This document shows, piece after piece, positions 16,449 to 24,831 of a DNA stretch of 55,088 nt. Numbering within the stretch: the first letter of the stretch is position 1; each line of letters opens with the position of its first letter. The notes under the pieces are model-generated. The model saw only the letters and a program-made list of their open reading frames with translations. It was not told where the DNA came from and made no database searches. The stretch is from Chloroflexota bacterium (lineage in GTDB: Bacteria > Chloroflexota > Anaerolineae > Promineifilales > Promineifilaceae), in contig JAGOMA010000033.1 of NCBI GenBank assembly GCA_017993775.1, positions 1-55,088 of the forward strand, read 5' to 3'. A program made the position numbers and the translations under genes.

Positions 16449-17588
16449 TCACACCAGCAGCAAAATAATCGGCACAATCAAGATCGACAGCATAAACAAA
16501 CTCAAATTGCGATTACTCAATGTGACCCAACCCGCAAAATCCAACATCGCCCGCGCATACCGGCGATAGATGAAGGCTAACACCAGAATCGACACAATGG
16601 TGATGCTGGCCATCTCGGCCAATACAACCGTGAACGCCTGCGGATTATTCAACAAAACGGCCGCCAGCAGCGTATCGACAAATGTCGTGATATTGGCCCC
16701 CATGATATACGGGATAACATTCTCCCGCCGCACAAACCCACGGTTGCTCAACGGCACTAAAATACTCAATGACACACTCACAGACATTGAGATCAGGGTG
16801 ATCGATGCGCCCAACAAAAACATCACCCACGGCCGATAAATCAGGCGCGACATGCGCCCCACCTGGCTTTCCTTCACGGCCATCTCCGGCAAACAGCGGT
16901 CAAACAGGCTAAAACTAACCATGATCGTCCCCAGACCGGTGATAAAAAGCATCCAGCGCGGCAAAAAGCTGAGTAAAAAATTCACCATGGGGTCAAATAT
17001 CAAATCAGTGACGGAGTTTAAAATCGCCCCAGACTGCAATTGAAACTGGTCCAACACACCCGATTGCAGTAAGACAACGCCCACCACCAACGCCACAATG
17101 TAAGTGCTGCCTGTGACGGAAAGGGATAACAAACCCATTCCCAGGCTGTCGCGTTTATTTCGCCCGCGAAGCACATAAATAAACCCGATGAATAACACAA
17201 TGAAACTGGCCCCCAATCGGCTGCCGGTGATCATGGTGAATGTACTCATCTGGCTCAAAACGTTGGCGTCGAAAAAGGTGAGCGCCGCTGCGGCTACGGG
17301 CGAACCGCTCATGACGATGTAAGCAAATAACCAGCCGAATCCCAGGCTGTTGGCCGGGTTGGTGACGGAAAATTGGTTTTGCACCAGTGGAGCGAGATCT
17401 TTTGCCCCTTCTTTCATCTGGGTTATGCCCAAAATAAAGAGAAAAAGGCTGATGATGAATAGGATAATTTTGCCCCAACCAATTCGCTGCCATAGAGGCA
17501 GCTTTGTTTGGGCTGTCTGCGGAGGAGGTTCGGGCGCATGTTCTGCGGCCGAAGGTGATTGGGGTTTTGTGTCTGGCGAATCTTCCAT
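16449..17588 (-). CDS. Na/Pi-cotransporter-family membrane protein
   Basis: A 379-residue membrane protein with a Pro-rich cytosolic N-terminus (about 1-35) and about eight helices. Two inverted repeat units, typical of the Na_Pi_cotrans family, can be recognised: SGSPVAAAALTFFD near 93-106 and YIMGANITTFVDTLLAAV near 290. The second resembles the QSSS/GANIGTT-type signature, but both depart from it, so phosphate may not be the substrate. There is no PhoU-like tail. It is followed by the UspA gene. No ACGGCCGT copy lies within the gene, which is unusual here. Sodium-coupled anion uptake is the most likely role. Confidence 0.8.
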   Translation of the reverse strand: MEDSPDTKPQSPSAAEHAPEPPPQTAQTKLPLWQRIGWGKIILFIISLFLFILGITQMKEGAKDLAPLVQNQFSVTNPANSLGFGWLFAYIVMSGSPVAAAALTFFDANVLSQMSTFTMITGSRLGASFIVLFIGFIYVLRGRNKRDSLGMGLLSLSVTGSTYIVALVVGVVLLQSGVLDQFQLQSGAILNSVTDLIFDPMVNFLLSFLPRWMLFITGLGTIMVSFSLFDRCLPEMAVKESQVGRMSRLIYRPWVMFLLGASITLISMSVSVSLSILVPLSNRGFVRRENVIPYIMGANITTFVDTLLAAVLLNNPQAFTVVLAEMASITIVSILVLAFIYRRYARAMLDFAGWVTLSNRNLSLFMLSILIVPIILLLV

Positions 17589-17765
17589 TGGCCTTACTCC
17601 TTTGCGTGGCGCCGATCACGCAGTGGTACTTGTCCGGGAGCGCCGGTTGTGGGCTTGCGGTTGGGAAGCCCAGTTTGGTTTGCAGGAACAGATCGGTAAT
17701 TGTGTTCCAAATTGGAAGTTGGGGTGAAAGGGAACGGGAATTTTGTAAGCAAATTATCGAACACA

Positions 17766-18908
17766 CTAAAACCCCATCGCCCGACCGATGATTTCTTTCA
17801 TAATTTCGTTGGAACCGCCATAAATTTTTTGGGCGCGGGAGTCTATGTATGCTTTGGCGATGGGGTATTCCATCATGTAGCCATAACCGCCGTGAAGCTG
17901 CAAGCATTGATCGATTACACGCACTTGCAGGTCGGTGGTCCACCATTTGGCCATTGCTGCCTGCTCTACGGATAGGTTGCCCCGGTTGTGCAGGCTGATG
18001 CAATAGTCGACAAATGTACGGCCGATTTCGATTTCTGTCTTCATTTCCGCCAATCTGAAGCGGGAATTCTGGAATTTGCCAATGGGACGGCCAAAGGCCG
18101 TGCGCTGCTGGCAGTAGGCGACCGTCCATTCCAGGGCAATTTCGGCGGCGGCAATGGCGCCCACGGCGATGGTCAGGCGTTCCTGGGGCAGGCGCTGCAT
18201 CAGGTAGATGAAGCCCATGTTTTCCTGACCGATTAGATTGTCGAGCGGTACTGGCACGTCGCGGAAAAACAACTCGGCTGTATCTTGGGCGTGCATCCCA
18301 ATTTTATCCAGATTGCGGCCGCGTTCATAGCCGGCCATGCCCCGCTCTACGACGATGAGGCTGACGCCTTTGGCGCCGGCTTCGGGGTTGGTTTTGGCGG
18401 CCACGATGACCAGATCGTTGAGGATTCCGTTGGAGATGAAGGTTTTTTGGCCGTTGAGCAGGTAATGATCGGTGTGGCGCACGGCCGTTGTCTGCACAGC
18501 TGCCACGTCACTGCCCGTATTTGGCTCCGACATGGCGATGGCGGCGATGGTCTGGCCGTTAATCAGACCGGGCAGCCAGCGCTGTTTCTGCGCTTCTGTG
18601 CCAAACTGGCTGATGTAGGGCGCGACCATATCGGTATGTACGGCGAACGCCGGCCCGGATGCAGCTGCGCGGACTAACTCTTCGCTGATGATGGCGTTGT
18701 AACGAAAATCTTTGACCCCAAGACCGCCGTAGGTTTCCGGCGCATCCATGCACAAAAATCCGGCGGCGCCGGCCTTTTGCCACAGTTCGCGGGGCACAAT
18801 GCCATCTTTTTCCCACTGCGGATGATGGGGCGTAATCTCTTTGGTTACAAAGCGCCGGAAGGCCTCGCGGAACATCAAATGTTCATCCGTTAACAGGTCT
18901 GCTCGCAT
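17766..18908 (-). CDS. Long-chain-type acyl-CoA dehydrogenase
   Basis: A 380-residue flavoenzyme that introduces the trans-2 double bond into acyl-CoA in beta-oxidation. The N-terminal helical domain is followed by AIAMSEPNTGSDVAAVQTTA (FAD and substrate contacts) and YLLNGQKTFISNG. The C-terminal part, LPQERL, QRTAFGRPIG, QLHGGYGYMMEYP and IYGGSNEIMKEII, closely follows mammalian LCAD. In that type the catalytic base is the Glu in PQERL, not the Glu of short/medium-chain enzymes; the latter position is Gly here. The start chosen has GGAG six bases upstream; a Met four codons earlier is possible. No electron-transfer flavoprotein or thiolase gene is adjacent. Confidence 0.95.
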   Translation of the reverse strand: MRADLLTDEHLMFREAFRRFVTKEITPHHPQWEKDGIVPRELWQKAGAAGFLCMDAPETYGGLGVKDFRYNAIISEELVRAAASGPAFAVHTDMVAPYISQFGTEAQKQRWLPGLINGQTIAAIAMSEPNTGSDVAAVQTTAVRHTDHYLLNGQKTFISNGILNDLVIVAAKTNPEAGAKGVSLIVVERGMAGYERGRNLDKIGMHAQDTAELFFRDVPVPLDNLIGQENMGFIYLMQRLPQERLTIAVGAIAAAEIALEWTVAYCQQRTAFGRPIGKFQNSRFRLAEMKTEIEIGRTFVDYCISLHNRGNLSVEQAAMAKWWTTDLQVRVIDQCLQLHGGYGYMMEYPIAKAYIDSRAQKIYGGSNEIMKEIIGRAMGF

Positions 18909-19023
18909 GGTACGCTCCATTCAATCAATCAACCCATCAATCAATCGCTAAAGGTGCAATACGGCCGTTTCCCGGCCCATGATTCCTTTCAACTACACAT
19001 GGCGCTCATTCAGGCACCGCCGC

Positions 19024-19040
19024 TACAATCCTCGATTGTA
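19024..19040. promoter_or_regulatory. Palindromic divergent -10 element / candidate operator
   Basis: TACAATC-CTC-GATTGTA is a perfect 7-bp inverted repeat in the 292-bp spacer between the divergent acyl-CoA dehydrogenase and hybrid kinase genes. Each arm is also a good -10 box, one per strand. On the minus strand TTGGAA lies 18 bases away as a -35. The symmetry would let one regulator control both genes. The rest of the spacer holds a TCAATCAATC-type microrepeat near 18924-18949 and one ACGGCCGT. Confidence 0.5.
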
Positions 19041-19200
19041 AGACGCTTCAGTGAATCCTTCCAATAATTACTCCTGGCAGGGATGAAATGTATAGACGAG
19101 ACAAATCTGTTGTGTTATGCTGGCTGTTAATGGCAGGCAGCGGTTGTCTAACAACGAGGCAATTTGGTCCTGGTTTAGGCAAATTAAAAAGAATAAACCC

Positions 19201-21906
19201 ATGGTACTGAACCATTTTAAGGCCTGGCGGCAAGCGCTTTTAGTCGTCATGTTGGCGGGTATAGCCTGTTTCTTTGGACAGGCTGTTCATGCTGACACCC
19301 AGAAGCGCGCTCTCCTCATCCTCTCTTACCACCCGACATTCCCCACGTTTTTTGACCAAATTGAAGGTGTTCGTTCCGGTTTTGAAGGGCAAAATATCGC
19401 CCTGGATATTGAGTTTATGGACACCAAGCGGTTTACCGACCCGCAAAATCTGGATAATTTTTACCAGTCGCTGGCCTATAAAATTTCTAAAAACCCGCCC
19501 TACGATATTATCCTGGTGGCCGACGACAACGCGCTGGCGTTTGCGTTAATGCATGAAGCGGATCTGTTTGCCGGTATTCCGGTTGTCTTTTTTGGGGTTA
19601 ACAATCAGGAATTGGCGCTGAGACAAAACGAGAACGATCTGGTGACCGGCGTTATCGAGGCTGTGTCCATGCGCGAGACCATCGCCTTAATGGCCGATCT
19701 CTCGCCGGGGACCGATTCCATTGCTGTGATCGTGGATGATACTTTAGGCGGGCAAGGCGATCTTCAAACGTTGAACACTCTCGCCGGGGAATTTCCTGGT
19801 CTTTCATTTCAGGTGTTGTCGTTGACCGAAATGAGTTTTGCCGAATTGGCGGTGGCCTTACAAGCGGTAGATGTCGGAACGCCGGTGCTGCTGCTCTCGG
19901 CTTACAACGACAGCGCCGGTACGACGTTGTCGTTTGATGAAAGTTTAGCGCTTATCACCGCCAATTTGCAGGCGCCGCTTTATCATTTGTGGTATCACGG
20001 CATGGGCAAGGGTGTATTGGGCGGGGTGTTGATTTCCCATTTTGTGCAGGGGCAAACGGCCGCTTCCCTGGCGGTGAAAATTTTGCAAGGGACACCGCCG
20101 TCTGCTTTGCCGGTTATCCATATCAGCCCAAACATGGCTGTGTTCGATTACACTCAGATGGTTAAGTTTGGCATACGGCCGTCTGACCTACCCCCGGATC
20201 ATGTCATTATCAATCAACCAGAAAGCTTTTATGTAAAGTATAAAAATCTGGTTTGGACCATAAGCACTATTTTTCTTGTCTTGTCGGGCCTGGTCATTGT
20301 TTTGTCGGTCGGCATGGCTCGCCAGCGGGCTATCGAACTGCAACTGCGCGCCAGCAGAGAGCGCTATCGCACCTATGTCGATAGTGCGCCTTATGGCGTG
20401 TTTGTGTTGGATGGTTACGGCCGTTGCCTGGACGCCAATAACAAGGCGGCCGAACTTACCGGCTATAACCAGAACGACCTGCTGAACGTTCCCTTTTCCA
20501 GCCTCATGGTCGGGCATAAACACGAAACCACATTGATTTTTCTGGATCAGGCCCGGCGCCTGGGTTGGGGGGAACAGGAATTGTTGTTCCGCCGTGCTGA
20601 TGGCGCTACGTTCAACATGCTGGTCAAAGCGGTTCCCATTGGCTCGCAGGAATATCTGGCTTTTTGCAGCGACATTACTGAACGGCTCCGGGCAGAACAA
20701 GCGTTGCAGCAAAGCCATACCCGGCTGGCCCAAACTCTGGACCAACTTACCAATACACAAGAACAACTGCTGCGCCATGAACGGCTGGCGGCTGTGGGGC
20801 AGTTGGCGGCGGGCATTGCCCACGATTTTAATAATATCCTGGCTTCTATTATGCTCTATGCAGACATGGCTTCGCGTGATGCGCACCTCTCGAAAGTGTT
20901 TCGTGAGCGTATGAAAACAATCGTGCGCCAGGCGGAGCGCGGCGCGACGCTGGTGCAGCAAATCCTGGATTTTGCCCGCAAGTCGATTGTGGATTTACGG
21001 CCGTTAAACCTGTCTGATTTTATCCAGGAAACAGTTGCCTTGTTGGAGCGCACGCTGCCCGAAAATATCAGCGTTACCCTGAGCCAGGAACCGGGCGACT
21101 ATGTCATCGAAGCGGACAGCGCGCGCATCCAGCAAGTTGTGCTCAACCTGGCGCTAAACGCCCGAAACGCCATGCCCCAGGGCGGCAGCTTGCATATCGC
21201 TCTGGGTAAAATCTCGGCGGAAACGCCGATCCGGTGCGTTTGCTGTGACCATTCTCCCACTGGCTCTTGGCTGAGCGTGGCTGTGTCTGATACAGGCTCA
21301 GGCATTCCCGATGAGGTGCTGGGCCACATTTTTGAACCATTTTTCACTACGCGCGCGCCGCTGGGCAGCGGGCTGGGCCTGGCCCAGGTGTATGGCATTG
21401 TGAAACAACATGGCGGGCATATTGCGGTGGAAACGGCCGTTGGCCAGGGCACAACCTTCACCTTCTACCTGCACGCCACCACGGCCACCACCTCTCACTT
21501 TATCATGACTAAAAGCGGTATTCCCCAAGGCCATCAGGAAACCATCCTTGTGGTGGAAGACGATGCCTCCGTGCGCACGGCTTTGATGGATATTTTGCAA
21601 TCACTGAATTATCGGACGTTGGCGGCGGCAAACGGCCGTGAAGCCATCCGCTGCCTTACCCAGGAACAGAGCGACATCGCGCTTATTCTGTCCGATCAGG
21701 TTATGCCGGAAATGGGCGGCCTGGAATTGGCCCAAGAGCTGTTAAGCCAGCAGATTCCCGGCAAGATATTGTTGGTTACCGGTCATTCGTTGGGGGAAAC
21801 GGCCGTTACCCAACTGCCGCCCAACATTCTCGGTTGGTTGAAAAAACCATTGGCCATGGAAACGATTGCCCAAGAAATTAGCGCCATTTTGGCGAGCGAG
21901 AATTAG
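19201..21906 (+). CDS. Hybrid histidine kinase with periplasmic ABC-substrate-binding-like sensor, PAS and receiver
   Basis: From the ATG at 19201 the product has 901 residues and begins with a signal/anchor segment (about 12-31, ending QAVHA). Residues 32-345 form an extracytoplasmic domain of the ABC_sub_bind/periplasmic-binding type (ALLILSYHPTFPTFFDQ at its start). One membrane helix (about 350-371) leads to a PAS domain (386-495). The HisKA has H541 in GQLAAGIAHDFNN. HATPase motifs are NLALNARNAM, DTGSGIP and GLGLAQ. The C-terminal receiver (about 782-900) has SDQVMPEMGG. It probably senses a small extracellular ligand and phosphorylates its own receiver. It belongs to a paralogous set with the genes at 24832 and 35593. 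An earlier Met at 19117 lacks signal-peptide logic. Confidence 0.92.
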   Translation: MVLNHFKAWRQALLVVMLAGIACFFGQAVHADTQKRALLILSYHPTFPTFFDQIEGVRSGFEGQNIALDIEFMDTKRFTDPQNLDNFYQSLAYKISKNPPYDIILVADDNALAFALMHEADLFAGIPVVFFGVNNQELALRQNENDLVTGVIEAVSMRETIALMADLSPGTDSIAVIVDDTLGGQGDLQTLNTLAGEFPGLSFQVLSLTEMSFAELAVALQAVDVGTPVLLLSAYNDSAGTTLSFDESLALITANLQAPLYHLWYHGMGKGVLGGVLISHFVQGQTAASLAVKILQGTPPSALPVIHISPNMAVFDYTQMVKFGIRPSDLPPDHVIINQPESFYVKYKNLVWTISTIFLVLSGLVIVLSVGMARQRAIELQLRASRERYRTYVDSAPYGVFVLDGYGRCLDANNKAAELTGYNQNDLLNVPFSSLMVGHKHETTLIFLDQARRLGWGEQELLFRRADGATFNMLVKAVPIGSQEYLAFCSDITERLRAEQALQQSHTRLAQTLDQLTNTQEQLLRHERLAAVGQLAAGIAHDFNNILASIMLYADMASRDAHLSKVFRERMKTIVRQAERGATLVQQILDFARKSIVDLRPLNLSDFIQETVALLERTLPENISVTLSQEPGDYVIEADSARIQQVVLNLALNARNAMPQGGSLHIALGKISAETPIRCVCCDHSPTGSWLSVAVSDTGSGIPDEVLGHIFEPFFTTRAPLGSGLGLAQVYGIVKQHGGHIAVETAVGQGTTFTFYLHATTATTSHFIMTKSGIPQGHQETILVVEDDASVRTALMDILQSLNYRTLAAANGREAIRCLTQEQSDIALILSDQVMPEMGGLELAQELLSQQIPGKILLVTGHSLGETAVTQLPPNILGWLKKPLAMETIAQEISAILASEN

Positions 21907-21990
21907 CCAGCCAACGCCGTCTCTTTCGTGCGCCGGTTCTGTTGGGCCAGCAGGCAGCTGGCTGCCGATGTTGTGCCCACGGGGAAGGGG

Positions 21991-23334
21991 TTACTCGCCG
22001 GAAGCCGCCAACTCGGAGCGCATGTGCAGATCGCGCTGCGGGTACGGAACTTTGATCCCGTTAGCAGAGAAGGCATCCATCAGCAGATCATATAAATCAC
22101 TGCGATACAATCCCCGCTTTTTGGGGTACTCCATCCAGACGAACAGTTCAAAAAGGAAAGCGTAATCGCCAAAGCCTTGGTTGAGGATTCTTGGTGGGGG
22201 GTCTGCCAGGGTAAGTTCATGTTTGACGGCCGTATCCAGAGCCACCTGCCGTACAAAAGCCAGATCGCTGTCATAATGTACAAAAAACGGCACACGAACC
22301 CCAATCAGGCGGCTGGAACGGGTGAGGGTGTTGACCTGGGCGGTGGTAAATTTGGCGTTGGGAATAATCAATTCGACATTGTCTAACGTGCGCACGATGG
22401 TGGCGCGCAGCGTAACCTTTTCCACCTCATTGATGGTCCCATCCAGTTCAATGATGTCCCCAGGCCGCAGCGATTGTTCAAACAACAGGGTTAACCCGCT
22501 GACAAAATTGGCCACAATGTCTTGCAAACCAATACCAATACCAACAGACAAACCACCAGCGACAATGGCTAGAGAGGTGGCGTCGAAGCCTAAGAGCGCC
22601 AGAGAAAAAACCGTGCCAATGGCCAAAATGGCATAGCGGGTCAGGGTGGCTACAGATTGGATCATGCCCGGCTCGGCATTGAGCCGATCAGGTAGGGTGC
22701 GGTTCAGCACTTGCTCAACCATCCACCCGCTGACGACGAACGCATAGAGGGTGATCGCCGACGAGAGCAGGTTCCCCAGACTGATCGCGTTGTCGCCGAT
22801 AGTCAGGATAGGTATGGTGATGATCGAGTTCAGGCCGACTGAGCTGCCGATGAGTTTCCACAAAATGATGATGATAAACATGGGCGACAGTACCCATCTG
22901 TAATACGGCCGTACCCCATCCGACCAGCGGTAATATAACAACGTCACCACCAGACGGAAGATGAGCCATAAGCTGAACAGCGAACGAACGTTTTCCAGCA
23001 TCCCGCTGGGATAATCGCGTAGGGTAAATAACCAGATGGCCAGGTTGATCAGCAAAATGCTGCCGACAGGCGCGGCCAGGGGAAATATAAGAACTCGAGA
23101 CTTGTTCCACCACACCAACTGTTTTAATTGATCGCCTGTTCGCCGGGCCTGCCGAATTTGCCAGAAACGGATTAATTCGGGCAGCATTAAGGTAACGGAC
23201 AAAATGGCCAGGATGGTTAGCAGCTGCTGCTGCACCACCGGACGCATGACGATGGCTAAACTGGTATTGAGTTGGTTTTGCAGAATTTCCCAAAGCGAAA
23301 TGCTGCTTGCCGTGCTGGTGGTTTCCGGGTTCAC
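21991..23334 (-). CDS. MscS-family mechanosensitive channel
   Basis: A 447-residue membrane protein with about four N-terminal helices, then the three-helix MscS core. The pore helix is near 255-280 and reads LAIVAGGLSVGIGIGLQDIV, with the Ala/Gly packing of MscS TM3. The beta domain follows (GLTLLFEQSLRPGDIIELDG and VEKVTLRATIVRTLDNVELIIPN), then the C-terminal alpha/beta cap ending near HMRSELAASGE. The extra N-terminal helices resemble the larger MscS-like proteins. The gene starts 16 bases after the stop of a solute-binding lipoprotein, so both are translated from one message. Release of solutes on osmotic downshift is the expected role. Confidence 0.93.
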   Translation of the reverse strand: MNPETTSTASSISLWEILQNQLNTSLAIVMRPVVQQQLLTILAILSVTLMLPELIRFWQIRQARRTGDQLKQLVWWNKSRVLIFPLAAPVGSILLINLAIWLFTLRDYPSGMLENVRSLFSLWLIFRLVVTLLYYRWSDGVRPYYRWVLSPMFIIIILWKLIGSSVGLNSIITIPILTIGDNAISLGNLLSSAITLYAFVVSGWMVEQVLNRTLPDRLNAEPGMIQSVATLTRYAILAIGTVFSLALLGFDATSLAIVAGGLSVGIGIGLQDIVANFVSGLTLLFEQSLRPGDIIELDGTINEVEKVTLRATIVRTLDNVELIIPNAKFTTAQVNTLTRSSRLIGVRVPFFVHYDSDLAFVRQVALDTAVKHELTLADPPPRILNQGFGDYAFLFELFVWMEYPKKRGLYRSDLYDLLMDAFSANGIKVPYPQRDLHMRSELAASGE

Positions 23335-23350
23335 AAAGACCTCGTGATGG

Positions 23351-24592
23351 TTAGGGCTGCGTTTCGGGCAGCTCGCAGTTTGGCGGCAGCGTAACTTGCT
23401 CCGCTGTTAAGCCGTTTGCCGCCGCGACTTCCTGGCCGAAGATACAGACAGCGCTTTCTGGCGTTAAAGCTCCGGATAAGGTGGCGGCGTATGCCCGGTT
23501 TCCGGCGGTGATCAACGATGATTTCTCGAATGTGTTGGGCAGTACCACGGCCGTAAACGACTGCCGCCAAAAACCAGACACATTGGGGTAAATCCGAGAA
23601 TCGACCGAGATTTGTGGGTTGGCCGGAAGTTTGTCCAATTCGCGCATAAAGCGAATGCCTTGCTGCTGGTTGGCCAAAAACTCAGCCAGTGTCGTGGCCA
23701 GAACTGCCTGTTCGGGGGAAGAAAATTCGTAAAACATCATCGTTGCCACCGGCAGCAGCGGGCTGGCCGTGCCATCAGGGCCGGATGGCAGGGTGGTGAC
23801 GCCGTAGGATTCTTCGCCCATCGCGGCGTTGAAAACGGCTTGTTTTTCTGGCCCGGCGACGTAATAGGCAATCCGTCCCTGGATAAACAGCTCTTCCAGG
23901 GAGGCGTCGTCTACGTTGAGGATGACGCCGGGTCGGTTTTGCATCTCGCTGAGCCAATCTAGCCAGGGTATGAAGCCGCTGTCGGCCAGGTTCAAATTCC
24001 CAGACCGATCAAATATGTCTGATCCGTATGTCTGAATGCCCCAATAGGCTTCTTCAAAGCGCGGCACAAAGGCGACGCGCCGCCCTTGGGCTGCCTGGAC
24101 GAGTAGATCGTCGAGTGTGCGGGCGAGTGATCCGGCGACGATGGTTTTGTTGTAGTACAGGGCGTACGGCTCAAAGAAAAGGGGCAGGCCATAGAGGTTG
24201 CCCTGGTAGGAGATGGCTTGTTGGGCCAGGCCGTTGATGGGCACGGCCGTCTGGAAGGTGTACGGCCGTATCAAGTTGGCGTTGGCCAATTCCTGGATCC
24301 AATCGTCGGAGCCGATGAGCAAATCTGGGCCGGAGCCTTCTCTGGCCGATTGGATGAACCGGGGCAGCAGTTCGTTTGTCGCCAGGGGCACGCTGATCAC
24401 CATGATGTCCGGGTTGATTTCTTCAAAATCCCTGAGGGCTTCCTGGAGAACGGCCGTTTCCGTGCTGTTCCAACTGTGCCAGACGATGATACGGCCGTTC
24501 AAGCGCTGGTTTTCTAGCAACCATCCCCGACAGCCAACCAAAATAAGAAATAACGTCGCGTAACTAAATAAGTAGAATGATCTCTTCACCAC
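23351..24592 (-). CDS. Extracellular solute-binding lipoprotein (sugar ABC type)
   Basis: The 413-residue product starts with GTG (a second GTG follows directly) after GAGGG. Its signal peptide ends in the lipobox LVGC, placing the lipidated Cys at about residue 21. The mature protein has IIVWHSWNSTETAVLQEALRD and PDLLIGSDDWIQELANANLI, typical of family 1 (maltose/sugar-type) solute-binding proteins. YNLYG-type cues appear as YQGNLYGLPLFFEPYALYYN. No permease or ATPase gene is next to it. Instead it is upstream of, and probably co-transcribed with, the MscS-type channel. The ligand is likely a sugar or polyol. Confidence 0.85.
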   Translation of the reverse strand: MVKRSFYLFSYATLFLILVGCRGWLLENQRLNGRIIVWHSWNSTETAVLQEALRDFEEINPDIMVISVPLATNELLPRFIQSAREGSGPDLLIGSDDWIQELANANLIRPYTFQTAVPINGLAQQAISYQGNLYGLPLFFEPYALYYNKTIVAGSLARTLDDLLVQAAQGRRVAFVPRFEEAYWGIQTYGSDIFDRSGNLNLADSGFIPWLDWLSEMQNRPGVILNVDDASLEELFIQGRIAYYVAGPEKQAVFNAAMGEESYGVTTLPSGPDGTASPLLPVATMMFYEFSSPEQAVLATTLAEFLANQQQGIRFMRELDKLPANPQISVDSRIYPNVSGFWRQSFTAVVLPNTFEKSSLITAGNRAYAATLSGALTPESAVCIFGQEVAAANGLTAEQVTLPPNCELPETQP

Positions 24593-24771
24593 GTTTCCCT
24601 CGCCAATCCAATGTCCTGATTATGACTGTAAACGGCCGCATTGTCACGATCTGGTTAGAAAATGATGCGATTGTTGGCGGCGCGTTGGGGTTGGAAAGAG
24701 GGTGGTTTCTGAGAGATTGGCGATTGGGCAGTCTTTGTGGTGGCGAACTGCTGGAAACGCTGCGTACCACA

Positions 24772-24805
24772 AGACCTGACAGGGTTTAGAAACCTTGCCA
24801 GGTCT
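24772..24805. terminator. Palindromic element after the PAS hybrid kinase gene
   Basis: AGACCTGACAGGGTTT and AAACCTTGCCAGGTCT pair at 14 of 16 positions with a two-base loop. It lies 27 bases beyond the stop of the minus-strand kinase gene and probably ends its transcript, although no long T-run follows. It belongs to the AGACC...GGTCT family. The rest of the spacer 24593-24831 shows no convincing gene. Confidence 0.6.
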
Positions 24806-24831
24806 AAATCAGGGTCACCTGGCGGCGCGGG

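Noticed and set aside
17155..18129. Long open frame (324 codons) on the minus strand across the Na/Pi and acyl-CoA dehydrogenase genes
   Set aside because: It overlaps two well-supported genes in another frame and its translation resembles no protein.
24577..24789. Small plus-strand open frame of 70 codons in the spacer after the solute-binding gene start
   Set aside because: No ribosome-binding site or family match; it overlaps the promoter region of the divergent gene and the palindromic element.
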